This document shows, piece by piece, positions 1-7,695 of a stretch of DNA of 7,695 bases. The translations under genes were made by a program, and so were the position numbers. Source of the DNA: Coriobacteriaceae bacterium (lineage in GTDB: Bacteria > Actinomycetota > Coriobacteriia > Coriobacteriales > Eggerthellaceae); assembly GCA_004555335.1 (NCBI GenBank), contig SFII01000074.1, positions 1-7,695 on the forward strand, given 5' to 3'. A model generated the notes under the pieces. It saw only the letters and a list, made by a program, of their open reading frames with translations, made no database searches and was not told the DNA's origin. Every line of letters begins with the position of its first letter. Position 1 is the stretch's first letter.

Positions 1-60
1 GGTCGCCCGGTGAAGGCGAGGAAGAAGGGCGTGAAGGGAGCGAAGAGCGTTGCTGCCTAG
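1..60 (+). CDS. C-terminal end of an unidentified protein with a lysine-rich tail (partial)
   Basis: Reading from base 1, twenty codons run in frame to a TAG at 58-60. They encode 19 residues, GRPVKARKKGVKGAKSVAA, with six lysines and two arginines. The start and most of the protein lie to the left of the window, so the family cannot be named. Basic Lys/Ala/Gly tails of this kind occur on nucleic-acid-binding proteins such as HU-like or histone H1-like proteins and RNA helicases, but that is only suggestive. The reading is supported by its position: the frame stops 39 bases before a strong terminator whose U-tract serves this direction. The gene converges on the M13 peptidase gene. It is the only plus-strand coding signal I accept in the window. 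Confidence 0.5.
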   Translation, partial: GRPVKARKKGVKGAKSVAA

Positions 61-99
61 GCTAGCCCCTTGTCACACAAACTACCGAAGCCTCAAATA

Positions 100-142
100 A
101 AACCCCCTGCGGCTGTGGCGACCGCAGGGGGTTTGTTTTTAT
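100..142. terminator. Bidirectional rho-independent terminator between convergent genes
   Basis: A perfect 13-bp stem (100-112 paired with 122-134) encloses a 9-base loop (113-121). On the plus strand it is followed by GTTTTTAT, and on the minus strand the stem is followed by a T-rich run (TTTATTTGA, counting the last stem bases). It therefore fits as the terminator of the plus-strand gene ending at 60. It also serves the minus-strand peptidase gene, which ends at 192, about 58 bases away. The C5/G5 core makes it very stable. Confidence 0.93.
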
Positions 143-191
143 CACACGCTTGCGAATACGGCTTGTGGGTAAGATACCGGCGACTCGCCTC

Positions 192-2168
192 TTACCACAC
201 CATCAAGCGATCTTCGGGGGTAAGATACATGCCGTCACCGGGCTCGACCCCATAGCATTCGTGGAATTCGGGGATCATCTGCACCGTGGCGTTCGTGCGC
301 AGATGGGCAGGCGGATGAACATCGTTGGTGAGCAGGAATTCGGCGCGCTGCAAGCTGCCCGTGCAACGCCAATCGCGGGCGTAGGCCTCGAACATACGGG
401 CGAAATCGAAGCCGTCGATGCCCCGGGCTATCTGCACCATGCAGGTAAGCCCGCCCAAGTCCGCGACGATCTCCCCCACGCACAGGTCGCCATCGACGTT
501 CATACCGTCAAGCACCTGGATATTGTTCCAGTACCGCGCCGCCTTATCGGTGCGCTTCTTGAATTCCGCCCTGTCTTCTTCGGTCCACCAGCTTTCGCCC
601 AGGTTGCCGTCCTTGTCGTACAGGCTTCCGTTCTTGTCGAAGGCGTGGGTGATCTCATGCCCGATGACCATGCCGATGCCGCCCATGTTCTCCTCGACGG
701 ACGCTTGGGGAGAATAGAACACCCCTCCCAAAATTCCCGCCAGGATGTTGATGGAGTTGTCGGTGGGAAGATAGTAGGCATTGACCACGTGGGGCGCCAT
801 AAGCCATTCCTCGCGATCGACCGGCTTGTTCACCTTCGCCGCTTCCCGCTGTTCCTCGAACCGGTGGATGGCGACAACCCAATCCACAAGCGAGGCATCC
901 GCAGGCACGTCAAGCTGCGCATAGTCGGGCCAACTTGACGGGTATCCCACCCTCACCGTGAGCGCATCGAGCTTCTCGATGGCTTTCTCGCGGGTCTGCT
1001 CGCCCAGCCAGGAAGCAGCGGAAAGGCGCTTGCGGTAGGTTTCCACGACCTGCGCGATCAGAGCCTCCACATCCACCTTGGTTTCAGGGGAAAGATAGCG
1101 CTCCACATACAGACGTCCCACAGCCATGCCCAGCAAGCCGTTGACGGTTTCGTAGGCATCGCGCTCGATGGGTTTGGAGCCCTCGCTGCCCATGCGCTCC
1201 GAATTCCACTGCTGCCTGCGGTCGTAGGCATCCTGGCCGAGGTAGCCCGCGAATCGGCGGAGCAACCTGATGCACAGGTACTGCTTGATGGCTTCCAGGT
1301 TTTCCGGGGCATAGAGCCCGCCCATCGCCTGCAGCCATTCCGGTTCTTCCAGCACGAAGCGGTTCGAACCTGCCAAGCCCACGCTGGCAAGCACGCCCAT
1401 GATGGGATAGTCCCCCGCCTCGCGCGCCAGCTCGTCGGCGCTCCTGGGGTTGTAGGTGATCTCGCTGAAGTCGTCGCGGGCCTGCGCGGAAACGCCGAAG
1501 CAATGGATGGCCATCTTCCTTTCGAATTCGAAGGCCAGATCCACCGCCTCGCGCGCCTCTTCCAACTTGTAGCCCGCCTGGCAGAGCAACCACGCGAAGT
1601 AGCTGTCATTTGCCGCCTTCATGCGTTCGCCCTGCGGGGTCATGGCACGGTATTCGTCGGCGTCGGAAAGCGAGAAGGAGTCGCAACCCACATAGACCAC
1701 GTTGTTGCGGCTATCCTTTTTATCGGCGAAGACCCCGTAGCTTGCAAGGTCGCTCGCATAGCAATGCGCCTTGTCGCACAGGTAGCTGGAAAGCGATTCC
1801 ATGGAATCGATTGCCTGGATGTCGCGTAAAAAGGGCATCACGCACCCAAAGCCCGCCGCATTGCGCGCGTCCATATCCAGCATGGCACGGTAGAGACCCT
1901 TGGCGAGCGCGCCTTCGGGGCCCGCCGCGGGAAGGTCGGGGTCGGCCAGCATATCCTTCACCTGGGCTTCGACTTCGCGCATGCGTTCCCAGAACGACGA
2001 CTCGCTGCTATTGCCGGGTTCGATGACCGCGTTTTCCAACCATTCCCTGTTCACTGCTGCATGGAAGTCGTCTTGCAGGCGCACGCCTTCATCGGGCAAC
2101 ACGCCCTGCACGTCCACGTTGGTCCACGCCAAGCCGTTCAAAGGCTGATGGTTCTCGTCTTGAAGCAC
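192..2168 (-). CDS. pepO: M13 family zinc metallopeptidase (PepO/neprilysin-like oligopeptidase)
   Basis: The 658-residue protein is a zinc endopeptidase that should cleave short peptides. The thermolysin-type motif HEITH is at residues 504-508. The third zinc ligand lies in GEIVADLGG (565-573, E566, with D570 in the usual ExxxD spacing). The substrate-binding NAYY is at 463-466, and the C-terminal DVHPPAHLR (616-624) matches the conserved His/Arg region of neprilysin. The N-terminal part carries the M13 signature DDFHAAVNREWL (33-44), and the protein ends in VW like other family members. Length is normal for bacterial PepO. No signal peptide or membrane segment is visible, so it is probably cytosolic, unlike animal neprilysins. 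The start is GTG, set by AGGAG seven bases upstream. It is transcribed alone: a terminator precedes it and another follows. The family is certain; the pepO symbol is by similarity and the physiological substrate is unknown. Confidence 0.93.
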   Translation of the reverse strand: MLQDENHQPLNGLAWTNVDVQGVLPDEGVRLQDDFHAAVNREWLENAVIEPGNSSESSFWERMREVEAQVKDMLADPDLPAAGPEGALAKGLYRAMLDMDARNAAGFGCVMPFLRDIQAIDSMESLSSYLCDKAHCYASDLASYGVFADKKDSRNNVVYVGCDSFSLSDADEYRAMTPQGERMKAANDSYFAWLLCQAGYKLEEAREAVDLAFEFERKMAIHCFGVSAQARDDFSEITYNPRSADELAREAGDYPIMGVLASVGLAGSNRFVLEEPEWLQAMGGLYAPENLEAIKQYLCIRLLRRFAGYLGQDAYDRRQQWNSERMGSEGSKPIERDAYETVNGLLGMAVGRLYVERYLSPETKVDVEALIAQVVETYRKRLSAASWLGEQTREKAIEKLDALTVRVGYPSSWPDYAQLDVPADASLVDWVVAIHRFEEQREAAKVNKPVDREEWLMAPHVVNAYYLPTDNSINILAGILGGVFYSPQASVEENMGGIGMVIGHEITHAFDKNGSLYDKDGNLGESWWTEEDRAEFKKRTDKAARYWNNIQVLDGMNVDGDLCVGEIVADLGGLTCMVQIARGIDGFDFARMFEAYARDWRCTGSLQRAEFLLTNDVHPPAHLRTNATVQMIPEFHECYGVEPGDGMYLTPEDRLMVW

Positions 2169-2175
2169 GATGGCG

Positions 2176-2180
2176 CTCCT
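2176..2180 (-). promoter_or_regulatory. Ribosome binding site fixing the GTG start of the M13 peptidase gene
   Basis: AGGAG on the minus strand, within AAGAAAGGAG, lies seven bases before the GTG at 2168-2166. No in-frame ATG lies nearby upstream, and the translation from this GTG reaches the M13 N-terminal signature at the expected distance. Confidence 0.75.
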
Positions 2181-2290
2181 TTCTTCCCCCTTCCGGGTGA
2201 TATTGAGATTTCAAGGCAAGTCTGCCCCATCACCGCACGCGCAATCAAGCATCCGCGCCGCTGCGTTGGGCAAACGTTATCCTGGACAGG

Positions 2291-2337
2291 AAAAAGGCCC
2301 CGGCGGCAGCCTTCAAACGAGCTGCGCATCCGGGGCC
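2291..2337 (-). terminator. Rho-independent terminator after the pyrophosphatase gene
   Basis: On the minus strand GGCCCCGG and CCGGGGCC (2330-2337 with 2296-2303) form a perfect 8-bp outer stem. A further 5-bp stem (2321-2325 with 2306-2310) lies inside it across a small internal loop. The hairpin is followed at once by TTTTT (2295-2291). It lies 29 bases beyond the ppaC stop codon. It should end the pcrA-ppaC transcript and isolate the peptidase gene. The remaining bases, 2169-2290, must hold the peptidase promoter, but I see no convincing -35/-10 pair there. Confidence 0.9.
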
Positions 2338-2366
2338 CGAAGCAATCGCTTGGTTATGCTAAAGGG

Positions 2367-3305
2367 TTAGCCTGCCAGGATGGGGGCTGCAACCTGCTTC
2401 TTGCGGGAAAGCACGCCGGGCATCCAAACGGCAGCGGAGCTGTCGATGCCGAAGACGCGATCGACCACTTCGTGGTTGCCCTCGACCAGGAAGTAGCTTC
2501 CCTCTTCCAGGATGTCGGTGACCATGACCAAGACGAAGTCGTAGCCGTTGGCCTCCATGAGCTGGCGCATATGGGCGCGGGCTTCTTCCTCGCGTGCCAT
2601 CGCGGCATCGATTTCAACGGTCTCGCGCTGGGCGATCAGCACGGTGGTGTCGCCGACGGCGAATTCCTTGGAGTCTGCACCCACATAGGTTTCGATGGGC
2701 AGGTCGGAAACGGCACCGCGGCAGCGGAACAGCTCCTGGCCGAACTCTACATAGTTGCGACCGGTGATGCCGCACAGGAAGTCGATCTGCTCCTTGTCAA
2801 CGGGAGTAGCGGTGGGGGACTTCATGATGACGGTGTCGGTCAGAATCGCGGAAAGCAGCACATTGGCGATGGATACGGGGATCTCGATGCCTTCCTGGCG
2901 CAGCATGGAGGTGACCACGGTTGCGGTGGAACCCCAGGGGCGGCAGTTGAAGAAGATGGGGCCCGCAGTGGTGACGTCGCCGATGCGATGGTGGTCGACG
3001 ATAGCCACGATTTCCGCCTGCTCCAAGCCATCGACTGCCTGGGACAGCTCGTTGTGGTCGACCAGAATCACTTCCTGGCCTTCTGCCACGGATTCGATCA
3101 GCTCGGGCAGGGGCAGGCCATTCTGGTTGAGGTTCCATTCGGTTTCCGGAGGCAGGGGGCCCAGGCGGACGGGCTTGTATTCGCGGGCTTCGCCTTCGGG
3201 CTGGCGCTTGGCCATTTCATTCATGTAGAAAGCCAGGCCCACAGCTGCGGAAATGGCATCGTTGTCGGGGTTCTTGTGACCCACGATGATGATGGGTTCT
3301 GCCAT
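2367..3305 (-). CDS. ppaC: Manganese-dependent inorganic pyrophosphatase, family II (DHH superfamily)
   Basis: This 312-residue cytosolic enzyme hydrolyses pyrophosphate to two phosphates and so pulls biosynthetic reactions forward. The family II motifs are all present in order: GHKNPDNDAIS (9-19, metal ligands H10, D14, D16), VDHNE (82-86, D83), VDHHRIGD (103-110, the DHH signature with H105 and H106) and LTDT (155-158, D157). The C-terminal phosphate-binding SRKKQ (300-304) of the DHHA2 domain is also there. The length matches the short Bacillus-type enzyme, and there are no CBS or DRTGG regulatory inserts. I chose the ATG at 3305-3303 because AAGGAG lies five bases upstream and the protein then begins MAEPIIIVGHKNPDND. 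A longer in-frame reading to 3380 would overlap the pcrA stop and adds 25 residues not expected in the family. The gene follows pcrA by 55 bases and probably shares its transcript. Identification is very secure. Confidence 0.96.
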   Translation of the reverse strand: MAEPIIIVGHKNPDNDAISAAVGLAFYMNEMAKRQPEGEAREYKPVRLGPLPPETEWNLNQNGLPLPELIESVAEGQEVILVDHNELSQAVDGLEQAEIVAIVDHHRIGDVTTAGPIFFNCRPWGSTATVVTSMLRQEGIEIPVSIANVLLSAILTDTVIMKSPTATPVDKEQIDFLCGITGRNYVEFGQELFRCRGAVSDLPIETYVGADSKEFAVGDTTVLIAQRETVEIDAAMAREEEARAHMRQLMEANGYDFVLVMVTDILEEGSYFLVEGNHEVVDRVFGIDSSAAVWMPGVLSRKKQVAAPILAG

Positions 3306-3310
3306 GTGTT

Positions 3311-3316
3311 CTCCTT
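3311..3316 (-). promoter_or_regulatory. Ribosome binding site that selects the short start of ppaC
   Basis: AAGGAG on the minus strand lies five bases before the ATG at 3305. It argues against the longer in-frame start at 3380, which lies inside the end of pcrA. Confidence 0.75.
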
Positions 3317-3326
3317 CGTATCGCTT

Positions 3327-3358
3327 GGGGAGGGCGCAATCGGAGCGCTCCCCTTTTT
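3327..3358 (+). terminator. Terminator-like hairpin facing the plus strand, between pcrA and ppaC
   Basis: GGGGAG (3327-3332) pairs with CTCCCC (3348-3353), with two more pairs inside after a G-G mismatch, and TTTTT follows at 3354-3358. The orientation is for plus-strand transcription, yet no plus-strand gene is recognised here. It could stop antisense transcription from running into pcrA, or act only as a hairpin in the ppaC leader. It may also be chance in GC-rich DNA. Confidence 0.3.
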
Positions 3359-3360
3359 CG

Positions 3361-5748
<2,388 letters not shown>

Positions 5749-5756
5749 GGGCAAAT

Positions 5757-5761
5757 CCTCC
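5757..5761 (-). promoter_or_regulatory. Ribosome binding site that decides the pcrA start
   Basis: GGAGG on the minus strand lies eight bases before the ATG at 5748. It supports the 795-residue protein over a longer in-frame reading from 5829. Confidence 0.8.
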
Positions 5762-5792
5762 GCAAATATGCTTGATTCTTCGAAAAATGCAC

Positions 5793-5813
5793 GGTGTCTA
5801 ATAGTGAGACACC
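5793..5813 (-). promoter_or_regulatory. 21-base inverted repeat upstream of pcrA, candidate operator
   Basis: GGTGTCT (5793-5799) and AGACACC (5807-5813) are perfect inverted half-sites separated by seven bases. On the minus strand they enclose an A/T-rich centre, CACTATT, inside a GC-rich stretch. A weak promoter can be proposed across it: TTGCCC (5829-5824) as -35, 17 bases, then CACTAT (5806-5801) as -10, which matches consensus at only three of six positions. If so, a dimeric repressor bound here would cover the -10 region of pcrA. It does not match the actinobacterial LexA box (GAAC-N4-GTTC) or the CIRCE element. A second, shorter inverted repeat, GCCCC-GT-GGGGC, follows at 5816-5827. 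The pattern is directly visible; the operator role is inferred. Confidence 0.4.
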
Positions 5814-5910
5814 CCGCCCCGTGGGGCAAGGGCGCAAGGCACGATTCCGCACCATCTGCACCCTGTGTCCTATTCGCGGGATAGCGCGCAAGCCATCCGC
5901 AACGCGAAAC

Positions 5911-5953
5911 GGCCCCGCCGGACCTGCGGGAAAGCAGGATTGCCGGCAGGGCC
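5911..5953 (-). terminator. Large hairpin after aroF, probable weak terminator
   Basis: GGCCC (5911-5915) pairs with GGGCC (5949-5953), GCCGG (5917-5921) with CCGGC (5943-5947), and CCTGC (5923-5927) with GCAGG (5934-5938), closing a six-base loop. The stem is interrupted only by a C-A mismatch and small bulges. It begins 39 bases past the aroF stop codon. In the aroF direction only GTTTCG follows, so the U-tract is poor. It may terminate inefficiently or act mainly as a 3' mRNA-stabilising structure. Confidence 0.6.
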
Positions 5954-5992
5954 GATGCAAAGGTCTTTCCAAGCGCACGATGCGCCGGTTGG

Positions 5993-6802
5993 CTAGACCA
6001 GCTTCTTGCCGAAGACTGCGGCGATTTCGCGCAGGTCTTCCATCAGGTCGGTGAACTGGGCAGGGGTGAGCTGCTGGGGACCGTCGGACTTGGCGGACTG
6101 GGGATCGGGATGGACCTCGATCATCAGGGAGTCCGCACCCGCAGCGATAGCGGTGCGTGCCAGGGCGGGGACCAGGTCGCGAACGCCCGCAGGATGGCTT
6201 ACATCGACGCAAATGGGATACAGGCTCTGCTTGTGGATGACCGGAACGGCGGAGATGTCCAGGGTGAAGCGGGTTGCGGTTTCGAAGGTACGCAGGCCGC
6301 GCTCGCACAGGATGACGTTGTCGTTGCCATTGGTGGTCAGGTATTCGGTCGCAGCCAGCCATTCGGCGATGGTTCCGGCGAAACCGCGCTTGAACAGCAC
6401 CATGGTCTTGGTCTTGGAGGTTGCGATGCCGATGTTCTTCAGCAGGCTGAAGTTCTGGAAGTTGCGGGCGCCGATCTGGATGCCGTCGCAGTAATTCTGC
6501 ACCAGGCTGATATGCTCGGAGTCCATGACCTCGGTCAGGGTCTTCAGGCCGAAACGGTCGGCAGCGTTCTTCATGATCTTCAGGCCCTCTTCGCCAAGAC
6601 CCTGGAAGGAATGGGGATTGGTGCGGGGCTTATAGGCGCCGCCGCGGATCCAGTGGAGACCGTTTGCGGCAACGCATTCGGCAACCTCGTCGAACTGCTC
6701 CTGGGATTCGATGGAGCAGGGACCTGCGAAGATAGTGATTTCGTCGGTGCGGGTGCCGTAATCCGGCAGGCCGGCGACACCGTGGAGCTTGGATTCACAC
6801 AT
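5993..6802 (-). CDS. aroF: 3-deoxy-7-phosphoheptulonate (DAHP) synthase, type I-beta, barrel only
   Basis: This 269-residue cytosolic enzyme condenses phosphoenolpyruvate with erythrose 4-phosphate, the first step of the shikimate pathway. Family signatures are clear: GPCSIES (27-33), IRGGAYKPRT (52-61), SFQGLGEEGL (65-74), TEVMD (90-94), IQIGARNFQNF (108-118), KRGFAGT (138-144), CERGLRTFE (166-174) and IEVHPDP (228-234). By alignment with the Thermotoga enzyme the metal ligands are C29, H203, E229 and D240. The histidine motif reads DVSHPAG where the family usually has DPSHATG. The protein starts almost at the barrel, with no N-terminal ferredoxin-like regulatory domain and no fused chorismate mutase. 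The ATG (6802-6800) shares its A with the TAA of aroQ (TAATG), with AAGGAG eleven bases upstream inside aroQ, so translation is coupled. Family is certain; the aroF symbol is the generic one for this type. Confidence 0.95.
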   Translation of the reverse strand: MCESKLHGVAGLPDYGTRTDEITIFAGPCSIESQEQFDEVAECVAANGLHWIRGGAYKPRTNPHSFQGLGEEGLKIMKNAADRFGLKTLTEVMDSEHISLVQNYCDGIQIGARNFQNFSLLKNIGIATSKTKTMVLFKRGFAGTIAEWLAATEYLTTNGNDNVILCERGLRTFETATRFTLDISAVPVIHKQSLYPICVDVSHPAGVRDLVPALARTAIAAGADSLMIEVHPDPQSAKSDGPQQLTPAQFTDLMEDLREIAAVFGKKLV

Positions 6803-7080
6803 TAGGCTGGCATCTCCTTCATGACTTTGAGGATGGTTGCGTAGATGTCACGCAGGTTGTCGTTGTACATAGGGCCCTCGTTAAAGGAGTCGATCTTCTT
6901 GAAGATCTCTTCCTCACGGGCCGGGTCGTACAAGCCCATCTTCGCGCCAGGCTTGAGAGCACGAATAGCCAGGGAGTGACCTGCACGCTCGTTCAAGAGC
7001 GCCACGATCTGGCGGTCCAGTTCGTCGATCTGGTCACGATGCTGCTGAATCTGCTCGTAGTTCTGGTTGGTTTCAGGCAT
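6802..7080 (-). CDS. aroQ: Chorismate mutase, stand-alone AroQ type
   Basis: This 92-residue protein should convert chorismate to prephenate at the head of the Phe/Tyr branch, as an all-helical homodimer. Its sequence follows the AroQ pattern: IDELDRQIVALLNERAGHSLAI (18-39), then GLYDPAREEEIF (49-60). Active-site residues align with the E. coli enzyme at a constant offset of four: R15 (R11), R32 (R28), K43 (K39), D52 (D48), R55 (R51), E56 (E52). The equivalent of Gln88 would fall at the last residue, so I cannot identify it; E89 is a possible stand-in. No prephenate dehydratase or dehydrogenase domain is attached. The ATG (7080-7078) has AGGA seven bases upstream. Its stop overlaps the start of aroF by one base. 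It follows uppP by 60 bases; I see no good promoter in that gap, so it may be read from uppP or from a promoter inside the uppP tail. Confidence 0.93.
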   Translation of the reverse strand: MPETNQNYEQIQQHRDQIDELDRQIVALLNERAGHSLAIRALKPGAKMGLYDPAREEEIFKKIDSFNEGPMYNDNLRDIYATILKVMKEMPA

Positions 7081-7140
7081 AGCACTTTCCTTTCATACGG
7101 GTGGATGCTCACAGGATAGCGCAAGCCCGGTCCACGCGCT

Positions 7141-7695
7141 TCACGTGCTGACCGAAGCGTTACGTGCAAAATTACAGGGTTTTCCACCGCGCAACACTTT
7201 AACAAACGCACGGCGCCGCACGTTCGGGAAAATCGGCGCGAATCGGTATTTCGGGCAAAGAACACCAGGTAACGACAAAGCTGAAAAGGGCCTGCGGATG
7301 CCGAGCGCCTTCACGCCAAAGTAGCCCAGCACCACAACGCCGACAACGATGCGATACCAGCCGAAGGCGGCGAAGTCGTTCTTTTTGATATAGCCCATCA
7401 GGAACTTGATGGACAGCACCGACACCACGAATGCGGTAACGATTCCCACCACCAGCACCACGATTTCCGTACTGGTCATGACCATGCCCGCAAGCAGGAA
7501 CTTCACAGCCTTGAGCAAGCCCCAGCCCAACATGACAGGAATAGCCAGAAAGAAGGTGAATTCCGCAGCCGCCACACGTGAGCAGCCTGCGAGCATGCCG
7601 CCGATGATGGTCGATCCGCTGCGGCTGGTGCCGGGGATGATGGCCAGGCACTGGAACAGGCCGATCTTGAACGCGGTTACGGCATCGATTTCATC
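7141..7695 (-). CDS. uppP: Undecaprenyl-diphosphatase UppP/BacA, C-terminal part (partial)
   Basis: The fragment (184 residues, N-terminus outside the window) belongs to the membrane phosphatase that recycles undecaprenyl pyrophosphate to the monophosphate carrier used in peptidoglycan synthesis; it also confers bacitracin tolerance. The signature QCLAIIPGTSRSGST spans fragment residues 15-29, with the catalytic arginine in SRSG (R25). AAAEFTFFLAIP (42-53) follows, as in the family. Hydrophobic segments lie at about 46-65, 76-96 and 114-131, and KFLMGYIKKNDFAAFGWYRIVVG (97-119) is the usual final block. Family proteins normally end soon after this. Here the frame continues about 50 residues (132-184) with a basic, non-membrane tail, and its codons change from GC-ending to mixed, including TTA, TTT, GTT and TGT. 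The tail may be an extension into former intergenic DNA. The bacitracin statement is family knowledge; the tail has no assigned function. Confidence 0.93.
   Translation of the reverse strand, partial: DEIDAVTAFKIGLFQCLAIIPGTSRSGSTIIGGMLAGCSRVAAAEFTFFLAIPVMLGWGLLKAVKFLLAGMVMTSTEIVVLVVGIVTAFVVSVLSIKFLMGYIKKNDFAAFGWYRIVVGVVVLGYFGVKALGIRRPFSALSLPGVLCPKYRFAPIFPNVRRRAFVKVLRGGKPCNFARNASVST

Noticed and set aside
170..194. A small hairpin over the stop codon of the peptidase gene (TAAGA/TCTTA with GGCG/CGCC)
   Set aside because: It is short, bulged and has no T-tract, and a much stronger terminator lies just beyond it.
167..228. An 11-base direct repeat, GGGTAAGATAC, at 167-177 and 218-228
   Set aside because: One copy lies in the peptidase coding sequence and one just outside it. 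There are only two copies and no further structure, so chance is the simplest explanation.
150..938. A 262-codon plus-strand frame opposite the end of the peptidase gene
   Set aside because: It is antisense to the zinc motif region of the M13 peptidase and has shadow-type composition; there is no independent support.
5749..5829. A longer N-terminus for PcrA starting at 5829
   Set aside because: It would read through the inverted repeat and the strong ribosome binding site, adding 27 residues with no counterpart in PcrA.
7081..7140. A possible TATCCT -10 box upstream of aroQ
   Set aside because: No acceptable -35 element lies 16-18 bases before it, so I do not report a promoter.

Overview
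The window looks like an ordinary chromosomal stretch of a high-GC Gram-positive bacterium. Coding is GC-rich and strongly biased to G or C at third codon positions. The gene set is a PcrA-type UvrD helicase with the Gram-positive C-terminal module, a family II (DHH) manganese pyrophosphatase, a signal-less M13 (PepO-like) metallopeptidase, and a stand-alone AroQ chorismate mutase beside a short type I-beta DAHP synthase. Together these would fit the Coriobacteriia (Eggerthella/Slackia-like actinobacteria). That placement is an inference from gene content and composition; no rRNA or clade marker is present.

Layout: bases 1-60 are the last codons of a plus-strand gene with a lysine-rich tail. 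A strong bidirectional terminator (100-142) separates it from everything else, which lies on the minus strand. In minus-strand transcription order (right to left) these are: an undecaprenyl-diphosphatase gene (uppP), 5' end outside the window; aroQ and aroF, overlapping by one base; a 244-base gap with a large hairpin and a 21-base inverted repeat; pcrA; ppaC, 55 bases after pcrA; a clear rho-independent terminator; and the M13 peptidase gene, which ends in the bidirectional terminator.

Functions: aroQ and aroF form a translationally coupled pair acting at the entry to, and the Phe/Tyr branch of, aromatic amino-acid synthesis. The pair corresponds to a fusion protein known in Bacillus, here encoded as two proteins. 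PcrA is a DNA repair and replication helicase, and the pyrophosphatase removes the PPi made by nucleic-acid and other syntheses. UppP recycles the lipid carrier for cell-wall synthesis, and the peptidase is probably a cytosolic oligopeptidase. I see no mobile element, CRISPR array, tRNA or rRNA, and no evidence of an undescribed multi-gene system. The points most worth checking are the compositionally odd C-terminal tail of UppP, the inverted repeat upstream of pcrA, the split aroQ/aroF pair and the alanine-rich insert in PcrA.
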